From contig CAWBOY010000009.1 in NCBI GenBank assembly GCA_963790585.1, positions 141,479 through 205,478 of the forward strand: a stretch of DNA of 64,000 bases, written 5' to 3'. The notes under the pieces are model-generated. The model had not been told where the DNA came from. It searched no databases and worked only from the letters and a program-made list of their open reading frames with translations. The DNA comes from CAWBOY01 sp963790585 (GTDB taxonomy: Bacteria > Planctomycetota > Planctomycetia > Gemmatales > Gemmataceae). Below, in pieces: positions 56,419-64,000 of the stretch (position 1 is the stretch's first letter; each line of letters opens with the position of its first letter). The translations under genes and the position numbers were made by a program.

Positions 56419-56999
56419 TCAAATAAGCAAATCCGCCACTCGCACCACTGACGTCGGCGCGGCCAGCGGTGCTAGCGTTTCCCCTGGGACAAGTACGTTT
56501 TGCGTTCGGTACTCGCTTGCTTGCGAATCGCGGTGGACCAGCAGTCGCCGGCAGTTGATGTCCACGACCCAGTATTCGGGTATGCAAGCCCGGGCGTAGA
56601 GTAGCCGTTTCTCGGTCGTGTCAAAATCGAGAGAGGAGTCAGCCACCTCGATCACCAAATCCGCAGTCGTCGGGTGCCCCGAATAGTCTCGCGGCCGCCC
56701 CGGAACAACGGCGAGGTCGGGTTGTGAATTCGTGTCTTGGCCTAGGATCAGAGGTAACTGCTGACGCAACCACCACCCGGCACCGAAAGCAATTCGCATC
56801 GCCTCTTCGACCAGGCCAAGAGTGATCGCGTGTGGCGGGTTCATCGCTCCTAGCTCCAGGATGACCCCGTCGATGAGCATCGCCCGTCGCCCCTCGAACC
56901 GGCCTTCGTCCCCAAATTGCAGGAACTCGGCGCATGTCCAGCGCAACGGCTGCGGCGCGCCGGCGCGGGACGTGAAGACGGAAGCAACATCGTCGTCAC
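56419..56999 (-). CDS. Uma2 family protein (probable frame break near 56960)
   Basis: The clear frame begins at a TTG (56946) with RWTCAEFLQFGDEGRFEG and runs through AMLIDGVILELGAMNPPHAI, SQPDLAVVPGRPRDY and ADLVIEVADSSLDFDTTEKRLLYARACIPEYWVVDINCRRLLVHR, which carries the family's D...E-x-A-D-S pattern. The start is weak. In the neighbouring frame a GTG at 56999 has AGGAG 6 bases upstream and encodes TTMLLPSSRPAP; a one-base indel in the GC-rich run near 56960 would connect them. The assignment of the N-terminus is therefore tentative. It lies between two paralogous secreted-protein genes. Confidence 0.75.
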
Positions 57000-57061
57000 G
57001 GCATTCTCCTGCTTGTTAGGGCCGGAACGCATTCTCGTTTAGCCGCTCGCGGCTAAACTTC

Positions 57062-58909
57062 TTACTTCGGCAGCGCCACATCTTTCAGCTTGAACGGAAT
57101 ATCGACCGCGACGCTCTTGCTCCCGGCAAAGATAAGCTTGCTGGGCTCAGTACCGTCTTTGGTCATGGGCAAAGTGAGATAGTACGTCGTCTTGGCAATG
57201 CCATTGGTCATTTGATACTGCATGCCGACATTCACCGGCAGAACGTTGCCTTTGGCGTCTTCAATGGTTAGGCCGTTATTGGAGGCATTACCCACGCTTG
57301 AAGATACGCTTGCCACGACCGTTACGCCGGCCGGCAGAGCGACTGGTGGCGGCGGTGCGGGGACATCCGCCGTCTTTCCCTCGAAGGCCAGACCGGCACC
57401 CGGTTTGGCGGGGGCCGCTTTTGGCGCGATCGCTGGGGCTGCTCGCATCGGTAAGCCCAAAGGCTCCTTTAAGACGCTGCCGATCGGTGCCGCCACTACA
57501 TCGGGCGGCAGATCGAGTTCGATGTTAATGCGGATCGGTCGGCCTTCATCCTTGGTCACATCGAGAACTTTGATTGAGCCTCCGTTCACGCCTTTGATCA
57601 CCTTGCCCGAGGCGTTCAAGATGTCGTTTACGGTTATCATTGCTTTGGCCGGTCCGAGGATCCGGGCGCTGATGACGCCCGTGAATTCTTTCAGCGACTT
57701 GCTCTCTTTGTCGCCCCTCTTCAAGTAAACGGGTATTGTTTGATTTGGCGAAGTAACTCCGCGGTTCGTCATCGGCAAGGCGCCACGGCGAATCACCAAC
57801 GGAACAGCAGCGCCTGCCGCCGGCACGGGCACGGGAGCCGCCGCGTCCACCGCATTGGCAACGGCGTCGGTGGAAGGTTCGAGCGATTGATCGTTATCAT
57901 CAATCGCCTTGTTTATCTTTACCATTTCCAGCTTTTGCCAGGTTAGCTTTGGTTCGGGCGAAACCTGAAGCAGCACCAGAACGCGGTCGTTCGGCTTGGG
58001 CGTCTGGTCCGCTTTCGCCAATGCTCGAACTCGAATCGCGCTCGAATAGTCGGTCGCCAGCTTATCTGGTTTGCCGGGAACAAGTACGATCTGATTCGTT
58101 TGTTGCGTCGGTCCGCCAACATTTCTAGGTGCTGGGCCGTCGTCAAAGGCTAAAACGATTTCTACTTCATCCAGGATGATGACTCCGCGAGGAAGTATTG
58201 CGGGAGCAACAAGCGGCGGCGCGGGCTTGTCTGCCTTGGCAGGCTTGTCTTGGCGTCGTTCCTTTGGCGGCTTCGTCTTATTTTCAACTGGGTCTGGTAG
58301 ATCGCTCCCTGCCTTGGCGGGTGCGACGGGCAGAACAGCCGGCGCCGCTGGTACAGCGCGGAGGATCGGGCGAGGTTGCAACGTTGGACCGGCCGATTTG
58401 GTTATGTTCGCTTCGGTCAGCCCCGCGTTATCGCATAATTGATCGAAGGCTTCCCAAAAAGACACATCGCCTGTCTTCAATGTGACAGTCTTGTCTTTGA
58501 GCGCGCCGTTCGGATCCAGCAAAGCGATTTTGTAGCCACTCTGTTTGGCTAGCTCCGCTACCGCCTTGCTTACCAGGACGTCTTTCAAATCGAGATTGAC
58601 TTTGCTCGCGGTCAACAGTGTGGAACTTTCGAACCGCTTCTCGATACGTCCGACAAGATCCGTGGCGCGACGCTTCATTTCGATATCGTCGTCTTTGGTT
58701 GCTTTGCGCAATTCTTCGAGGGCAGGCATGCCAATGCGGTCGAGCTCTCTCGTCGCCTGTTCGCGCTCGGCGAAGACGTCGCTGCCGAGCTGGCTAACGA
58801 GCTTCTTGATCGTGGCCGGGTCAATGGGATCCGCCGCCGGGGCCGGCGCACCGATCAGAGCGACGCTCAGCCCGCAAATCAGGCCCAGCAAGAGACGACG
58901 TGCGAACAT
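57062..58909 (-). CDS. Secreted HEAT/STN-like protein, larger paralogue
   Basis: A 615-residue protein with signal peptide (LLLGLICGLSVALIGAPAPA), HEAT-like N-terminus (KKLVSQLGSDVFAEREQATRELDRIGMPALEELRKATKDDDIEMKRRAT), STN-like segment (VNLDLKDVLVSKAVAELAKQSGYKIALLD...GDVSFWEAFDQLCDNAGL), a Pro/Ala/Lys-rich linker (about 170-235), and beta-rich C-terminal modules ending VAVDIPFKLKDVALPK. It is a full-length, unbroken paralogue of the gene at 54772-56228. STN domains occur in secretins and TonB receptors, but no pore domain is present here. Probably an extracytoplasmic binding or scaffold protein; role unknown. GGAG lies 7 bases before the ATG. Confidence 0.8.
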   Translation of the reverse strand: MFARRLLLGLICGLSVALIGAPAPAADPIDPATIKKLVSQLGSDVFAEREQATRELDRIGMPALEELRKATKDDDIEMKRRATDLVGRIEKRFESSTLLTASKVNLDLKDVLVSKAVAELAKQSGYKIALLDPNGALKDKTVTLKTGDVSFWEAFDQLCDNAGLTEANITKSAGPTLQPRPILRAVPAAPAVLPVAPAKAGSDLPDPVENKTKPPKERRQDKPAKADKPAPPLVAPAILPRGVIILDEVEIVLAFDDGPAPRNVGGPTQQTNQIVLVPGKPDKLATDYSSAIRVRALAKADQTPKPNDRVLVLLQVSPEPKLTWQKLEMVKINKAIDDNDQSLEPSTDAVANAVDAAAPVPVPAAGAAVPLVIRRGALPMTNRGVTSPNQTIPVYLKRGDKESKSLKEFTGVISARILGPAKAMITVNDILNASGKVIKGVNGGSIKVLDVTKDEGRPIRINIELDLPPDVVAAPIGSVLKEPLGLPMRAAPAIAPKAAPAKPGAGLAFEGKTADVPAPPPPVALPAGVTVVASVSSSVGNASNNGLTIEDAKGNVLPVNVGMQYQMTNGIAKTTYYLTLPMTKDGTEPSKLIFAGSKSVAVDIPFKLKDVALPK

Positions 58910-59011
58910 CAGAGTTCTCCAATCGAACGGTGACTTGAAAGCGGTCTTATGCGAGATGATAGATAATTCTATGGAACCGAACTAGATGAAGGCGCGACAG
59001 CGAAGCGCCCG

Positions 59012-59098
59012 CCTTCGAGAGCCGGGAGCGTTAGCGTCCGGAGAGAATGAGACCGAGTGCGATTCTCTCCGGTCGCTGACGCTCCCGGCTCTCGAAGG
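59012..59098. repeat. REP-like inverted repeat, GAGCCGGGAGCG family
   Basis: Arms 59012-59048 and 59062-59098 (37 bases, two mismatches, 13-base loop). Same core (GAGAGCCGGGAGCGT) as 26943-27029. Lies between the paralogue's promoter region and the 3' end of the DUF1549/DUF1553 gene, where it may also terminate transcription. Confidence 0.85.
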
Positions 59099-59112
59099 AC
59101 CGAAGATCGATG

Positions 59113-62100
59113 TCACTTATTCAACACCTCGTCCAAATTCATCAGCTCGTTGACAAGCATCGTCCAGGCGGCCAATTTGGTGGCATCGAGCGTCGCATTG
59201 GCCTTGGACTCGCCGACGGCGATTAACTTCTTCGCCGCGGCGGCGTCCTTTTTGTAGCTCTCGAGCAAGTCCGCGAGTGTGTCGGCGACGACTTTCTTTT
59301 CGTCTTCACGCAAAGGACGAGAAAGCAAACGCTGCGCGACGAAATCAATCTGGCCGGAAAGCTGATCGCCGCCCTCTAGCAGCGCTCGCTGCGCCAGATG
59401 GCGGGCAGCCTCTACGAACTGCGGGTCATTAAGGGTAACGAGCGCCTGTAGCGGTGTGTTTGTCCTTTCTCGCCGGACAGCACAAGTTTCGCGATTCGGC
59501 GCGTTGAGAATCTCCATCGACGCCGGCGGCGCTGCGCGCTTCCAGAAGGTGTACATGCTGCGGCGATACAGCTTGTCGCCATGGTCCTGGCGGTAGTCGC
59601 GCGTGTCGCTGCCTATCATCGCTACGGCTTCCCAGACGCCGTCCGGCTGATATGGCCGCACGCTTGGACCACCAATGGTCCGGACGAGCAGTCCACTCGC
59701 CGCCAGAGCGTAGTCGCGGACCATCTCGGCATCCATCCGATAGCGCGGGCCACGTGACAATAGGCGATTTTGCAGATCTTTTTCGAGCTTCTCTTTGGTC
59801 GTGATTGCGGACTGCCTATAGGTAGAAGACGTGACGAGCATTTTGAAGAACTTCTGTACATCCCAGCCCGTCTCGCGGAATTCAACCGCCATCCAGTCGA
59901 GCAATTCAGGATGAGACGGAAGATCGCCGGTGATGCCAAAGTCCCCGCTGGTGCGAACGATGCCGGTGCCGAAGATCTCTTGCCAGAAACGATTGACAGT
60001 AACGCGTGTCGGCAGAGGATTTTCCGGTCGCAGCAGCCATCGCGCGAAGCCGAGCCGATTATTCGGCAGGTCAGACGGCCAGGCGGGCAGGGCCTTCGGC
60101 GTGGCTGCTTTGACTTGATCGCGGCGTTTGTCATAGTCGCCACGGTACAGGATGAAAGCCGTCGGCTCCTCTTTGCGTTCGGTCATGACATGAGCCACCG
60201 TGCCGCGAATCTTGAGAGCATTCTGCTCTTGCTTCAAAGTGTTGGCCTTGTTCGTCAGTGTCACATATTCCTTGTCGCGCTCGGGCAGCCAGCCGGCGAA
60301 AAGTTCCTCCGCCTCCGCAGGGGTGCGTTTGTCAGCGGGCTTCTCCATCAGATAGGCCGCTCGGGCGCCCTTTGAAAGGTGTTCCACTTCCACAGCTGGC
60401 AGCGCCCGGCCATAATGACGGACATCCTGAATCACGGCATCGTTGATCGGCGATGTCGTGTTGCGCTGCCCAAGCTTGAACGGCACGGTCGTGCGGATTG
60501 TGCTCTTCAGCGCGTCGGCTTGCACGGCAAGGTTATTTTGCACGACACCGTTGAAGTAGATCTTCACGCCGGCGGCCTTATTCGAGCCGTCGTAGGTGAC
60601 GAGGATATGTACCCATTCCCCCGGCTTGGGCTGGCCCTGAGTCACGACCTTGAGCGCGTCCTCAGGCCATTTGTGGACAATGTGGGTCCCAATGCGCCCA
60701 TTCTCAACCCATAAATCCCACCCGAGAAAGTTGTTCTTATCATCCATGCGCGAGAACAGGGCACCAGTTTGAACCTTTTTGGGCATCTTGACCCAGGCTC
60801 CGAACGAGAAACCAGCGGGAGTATTGTCGAAGTCGCCCGCGTCGGCCCATTGCAACTGGCCTGGCTTGACCTTGAGCGCATTGTCCGCGACGAAGCCTTT
60901 GTCCCAGGCCGCATCGGCAGGCAGCGTCAATTCGCGCGGTTGACCTTCGACGGTGCAGAGGACATGGGTTCCCTTGCCTTCGTTCAGCGCGGCGCGGAAA
61001 CGTAGACCCTCGGCAGGGTCGGTCGTGGCGATCTTTTCCTGCTTCGCATCTTTCAGCCATTTGTCGAAGTCGGCGCGAGCGATCTTCTTCCGCTCTTCCA
61101 CCTTCGCCGACACATCGGCGATTTCTTTGGTGAGTGCCTCCCAGCGCGGCCGGTCTTCTCGTTGCGGGACGAACAAGATCGGCGGCGTGTCCTTGATGTT
61201 GCCGTCCATCGCGCCTTGCGTTGTATTGTTGAAAAACGCTGCCAGCTGATAAAACTCTTTCTGACTGAGTGGATCGAATTTATGGTCATGGCACACGGCG
61301 CACCCCGTGGTCATGCCGAGCCAAACCTGCGAAGCTGTCTCCGTCCGATCGCGCGTATAAAGGACGAGATACTCTTCCGCGATGGCGCCGCCTTCGTTGG
61401 TCGTGATATTGCACCGATTGAACCCCGTGGCGATGCGCTGTTCGAGGGTCGGATTGGGCAGGAGATCGCCGGCGAGCTGCTCGATCGTGAACTGATCAAA
61501 TGGCATATTGCGATTGAAGGCGCCGATGAGCCAATCGCGGTAGGCCCAGATTTCGCGATAGTTGTCGAAGTGAATGCCGTGCGTGTCGGCGTAGCGAGCG
61601 GCGTCCATCCAGTGCCGGGCGCGATGCTCGCCCCATTGCGGCATCTTCATCAACTTATCGACGTATTTCTCGTAATAATCCGGCGATTGATCCTTGACGA
61701 AAGCCTCGACATCCATCGGTTCCGCCGGTAGCCCGGTCAAATCGAGACTCAGGCGGCGGGCCAAGGTGCGTCGATCCGCTTCCGGCGCCGGTGTGAGGCC
61801 GCGCTTTTCCAGCTCGGCTAGGATGAACCGATCGATCGGATTGCGCACCCATTTCTCTTCGGCCACTTTCGGCAGCGCTGGCCGTTTCGGCGCGATGAAC
61901 GACCAATGGGGCTGGTACTCCGCACCAGCATCGATCCAGCGCTTGAGCAGCTCCTTTTGAGCCAGCGTCAACTTCTTATTCGATTTCGGCGGCGGCATCT
62001 GCTTGTCTGCCGCGAGACTATAAATTCGCTCGATCAAGCCGCTTTCACTTGCCTTGCCAGGAACAAACGCTTCCGCATTGATCGCGTCATCGCGCCGATC

Positions 62101-62277
62101 AAGCCGCAACCCCGCTTTGCGAGCGGCGCTATCCTGACCGTGGCAAGCGAAGCAATTCTCAGCCAAAATAGGCCGGATATCGCGGTTATACTCGATCGAA
62201 TCGGCACCACGCGCCGACGAAATCGTCGCGCACAAAAGACCGAAGGCAAAGAATGATCGTAAGGAGAGCGTATTCAT
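59113..62277 (-). CDS. Planctomycete cytochrome PSCyt1/DUF1549-LamG-DUF1553 protein
   Basis: About 1,054 residues from the ATG at 62277. Domain order: signal peptide (SFFAFGLLCATISSARG), PSCyt1 heme domain (YNRDIRPILAENCFACHGQDSAARKAGLRLD), DUF1549 (RNPIDRFILAELEKRGLTPAPEADRRTLARRLSLDLTGLP...RARHWMDAARYADTHG, CAVCHDHKFDPLSQKEFYQLAAFFN), a LamG/concanavalin-like domain (GFSFGAWVKMPKKVQTGALFSRMDDKNNF), and DUF1553 (NPLPTRVTVNRFWQEIFGTGIVRTSGDFG...RRSMYTFWKRAAPPASMEILNAPNRETCAVRRERTNTPLQALVTLNDPQF). Two CxxCH sites are present. These proteins are abundant and nearly exclusive to planctomycetes and relatives, and are thought to act on complex polysaccharides or in extracytoplasmic electron transfer. 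Co-directional with DUF1501. Confidence 0.92.
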   Translation of the reverse strand: MNTLSLRSFFAFGLLCATISSARGADSIEYNRDIRPILAENCFACHGQDSAARKAGLRLDRRDDAINAEAFVPGKASESGLIERIYSLAADKQMPPPKSNKKLTLAQKELLKRWIDAGAEYQPHWSFIAPKRPALPKVAEEKWVRNPIDRFILAELEKRGLTPAPEADRRTLARRLSLDLTGLPAEPMDVEAFVKDQSPDYYEKYVDKLMKMPQWGEHRARHWMDAARYADTHGIHFDNYREIWAYRDWLIGAFNRNMPFDQFTIEQLAGDLLPNPTLEQRIATGFNRCNITTNEGGAIAEEYLVLYTRDRTETASQVWLGMTTGCAVCHDHKFDPLSQKEFYQLAAFFNNTTQGAMDGNIKDTPPILFVPQREDRPRWEALTKEIADVSAKVEERKKIARADFDKWLKDAKQEKIATTDPAEGLRFRAALNEGKGTHVLCTVEGQPRELTLPADAAWDKGFVADNALKVKPGQLQWADAGDFDNTPAGFSFGAWVKMPKKVQTGALFSRMDDKNNFLGWDLWVENGRIGTHIVHKWPEDALKVVTQGQPKPGEWVHILVTYDGSNKAAGVKIYFNGVVQNNLAVQADALKSTIRTTVPFKLGQRNTTSPINDAVIQDVRHYGRALPAVEVEHLSKGARAAYLMEKPADKRTPAEAEELFAGWLPERDKEYVTLTNKANTLKQEQNALKIRGTVAHVMTERKEEPTAFILYRGDYDKRRDQVKAATPKALPAWPSDLPNNRLGFARWLLRPENPLPTRVTVNRFWQEIFGTGIVRTSGDFGITGDLPSHPELLDWMAVEFRETGWDVQKFFKMLVTSSTYRQSAITTKEKLEKDLQNRLLSRGPRYRMDAEMVRDYALAASGLLVRTIGGPSVRPYQPDGVWEAVAMIGSDTRDYRQDHGDKLYRRSMYTFWKRAAPPASMEILNAPNRETCAVRRERTNTPLQALVTLNDPQFVEAARHLAQRALLEGGDQLSGQIDFVAQRLLSRPLREDEKKVVADTLADLLESYKKDAAAAKKLIAVGESKANATLDATKLAAWTMLVNELMNLDEVLNK

Positions 62278-62395
62278 GTCCGATTGGTCCTGAAGCGAGA
62301 ATCGATACCAAGCGAGGCAGGTGGGAAAATAGCGTCTTGCAGCGGTGAGAGTTGCTATGATTTTAGGCCGCGACAGGGCCGCGTGCAAGCAGAAA

Positions 62396-62420
62396 GTAGA
62401 CGCGGCATTTTGCCGCGTTA
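62396..62420. repeat. Copy of the GCGGCAT-TTGCCGC repeat
   Basis: GTAGACGCGGCATTTTGCCGCGTTA, a short hairpin related to the tandem units at 35918-35971. It lies in the 168-base gap between the DUF1501 stop and the DUF1549/DUF1553 start. Confidence 0.7.
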
Positions 62421-62445
62421 ACGTGGTGGGGGAATCTTTCACCTC

Positions 62446-63856
62446 TCAAACCAACTCCCGAATTACCTCCCCCTGATCCACCAAATGCTGTGGCCGCCCA
62501 TTTGGATCGTTGATCGTCGTAGCGACGGGATCGATGCCGAGGATGTGATAGAGCGTGGCAAAGACATCCAAATACCACACCGGCCGCGACGCTATCCTCG
62601 CTCCGATGCGGTCGGTGGCGCCAATGACCTGGCCGACTTTCAGGCCGCCGCCGGCGAGGAGGCCGGGACCAACTTCGGGCCAGTGGTCGCGGCCGCCGTT
62701 TTTCTTGTCGATCTTCGGCGTGCGGCCGAATTCGCCCCAGACGACGATGGCCACGTCCCCGAGCAGGCCACGTTCGTCGAGATCGGTCACTAGGGCGTGC
62801 AAGGCATGATCGACGATTGGCAGTAGCTGTCTCATGCGCGGAAAATTGTCCGCGTGCGTGTCGAAATCGCTGAACGAGACGCTGACGCAGCGGACGCCGG
62901 CTTCGATCAGCTTGCGCAAGGAGCAGTTTCTTGGCGGCCGTGCCATCCTCGCTCGTGTAAAACTTGGTCGGCGTCGTGGCCAGGGGCGGAGTGTAGCGCG
63001 CCAAAGTCTTGGCCGATTCTTTGCTCAGGTCGAGCGCGTTGGCGAATTTGTCTGAAGTGAGAATACTGGTAGCTTGCTCCGTGAAGCGATCCATCGCTTC
63101 CATGGTGCCGCTGGCGTCGAGGTCGCGGCGCGTCTGGTCGAAGGCGTTCAGCAGCTTGGCCCGGTCGTGAAGTCGATCGAGCGACAGACCGTCAACGAGC
63201 TTGAGCTGGAGAGTATGATTCGCGCCGCGAGCGGCCAACTCGCCCTTCATGCCGGGCTCGAGTTCACGCTCGAACATTTTCGACAGATCGGGACGGAACG
63301 GATTAAAGGTCGGCCCCAGAAAGCCGGGCCGGGCACTGTTGCGGACCAAGGGCCGACCCTGCATGAGATCGACAAACGGTGGGGCGTCGTCTTTCGTCGA
63401 GGCCTTCAACTTGGCGACGACGGAGCCGAAGGCCGGCCGGCCACCGAGCGATTGCAGATCCTTGGCTGGAAAGCCTGACTGACACTGAAAAGCGTCATGC
63501 GCGCCCGCCGACCCGGCCAACGAACGCAGGAACGCGAACTTATCGGCAATGCTTGCCACCTTGGGCATCAGCTCGCAGATCTGGACACCGGTCAGCTTGG
63601 TGGCGATCGGCTTGAACTCGCCGCGAATCTCGATTGGCGCATCTGGCTTTAGATCAATCGTATCAAGCTGAGGCGGTCCACCGTCCAGGTGAATGTTGAT
63701 AACCGATTTGACCGACGAGCCAATCCCCGCCGCCGCTTCGGCACGCAACAGGTCCGCCAACGTCAAGCCGCCGATGCCCAGCGCGCCGGCTGTGAGAAAC
63801 CGCCTTCGGCTAACGCCGTCGCAATGTCGAACCGATTTGCCAAACAGGGAGAACAT
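62446..63856 (-). CDS. DUF1501 protein with twin-arginine signal (frame break near 62920)
   Basis: Two frames join into about 469 residues. The first has a Tat-type signal (VSRRRFLTAGALGIGGLTLADLL) and SVINIHLDGGPPQLDTIDLKPDAP, GEFKPIATKLTGVQICELMP, FPAKDLQSLGGRPAFGSVV, YTSEDGTAAKKLL. The second resumes RKLIEAGVRCVSVSFSDFDTHADNFPRMRQLLPIVDHALHALVTDLDERGLLGDVAIVVWGEFGRTPKI, then RDHWPEVGPGLLAGGGLKVGQVIG and PVWYLDVFATLYHILGID. This is the sulfatase/alkaline-phosphatase-like DUF1501 fold, usually paired with DUF1553 proteins as here. The break is at TTGCGCAAGG and looks like an indel. The exported protein's substrate is unknown. Confidence 0.88.
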
Positions 63857-64000
63857 AGATCGTCCCCGAGTAAGAAGGAGCGTGGCGGCTGGTCTGAGTT
63901 TATGTACTGCAGTTCATAACAAGGCTGGCAATGCCACCGGAGATACTCGCACGAAAGCAGGCCTCAGTAAAGAACTTTTTGGCACTGTCCCACGAGTGGT

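Overview
The window looks like Planctomycetota chromosome, most likely a Gemmata-like (Gemmatales) relative. The lineage markers are a giant extracellular protein with an N-terminal LEPR-XLL-like motif, PSCyt1/DUF1549/DUF1553 and DUF1501 proteins, a PVC-type heme-binding dehydrogenase, four Uma2-family proteins, an ECF sigma factor with a membrane-anchored extension, and many dispersed GC-rich palindromes. No rRNA, tRNA or CRISPR array was seen. One caution applies throughout: about fourteen single-base frame breaks in twelve otherwise well-conserved genes look like indel errors of a long-read or metagenomic assembly, so broken genes are annotated here as whole loci.

Layout. 1-8207 (minus) is the 5' part of a giant beta-helix/autotransporter-repeat adhesin that runs off the left edge. 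8.3-9.7 kb holds nested inverted repeats and an IS element with a perfect 9-bp target duplication. 10-13 kb has an ECF sigma factor, a class I amidotransferase-like protein lacking its catalytic cysteine, and anmK (cell-wall sugar recycling). 13-18 kb (minus) has a membrane-anchored ECF sigma factor with a stand-alone paralogue of its extension, then a large cytochrome/HEAT dehydrogenase. 18-19.5 kb carries two tandem Uma2 genes. 19.6-25.4 kb holds the most unusual pair: a 140-residue ubiquitin/ThiS-like protein ending in Gly-Gly, followed by a 1703-residue DUF5724/DUF4132 protein. 26-37 kb is a mixed housekeeping and signalling region: NYN-LOTUS RNase-like protein, ion channel, leuC/leuD split by a Uma2 gene, RsbRD-type histidine kinase, rRNA methyltransferase, STAS protein and LOG-family protein. 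37-42 kb has a secreted protein, an inverted-repeat element and lnt.

41.4-42.9 kb holds a retron-type reverse transcriptase preceded by a 174-nt candidate msr-msd RNA bounded by a perfect 12-bp inverted repeat. 43-44 kb has a YaiI-like protein overlapping an M41-like metallopeptidase. 44-47.3 kb is an apparent oxidative-stress group: di-heme cytochrome c peroxidase-like protein, divergent OxyR, and MsrA. 47.4-52.3 kb has a BshB1-like deacetylase, a two-component pair and two convergent ECF sigma factors. 52.5-64 kb has a prolyl oligopeptidase, two paralogous HEAT/STN secreted proteins flanking a Uma2 gene, and the DUF1501 and DUF1549/DUF1553 pair.

The two loci most worth follow-up are the diglycine-tailed beta-grasp protein with its DUF5724/DUF4132 partner, and the retron.
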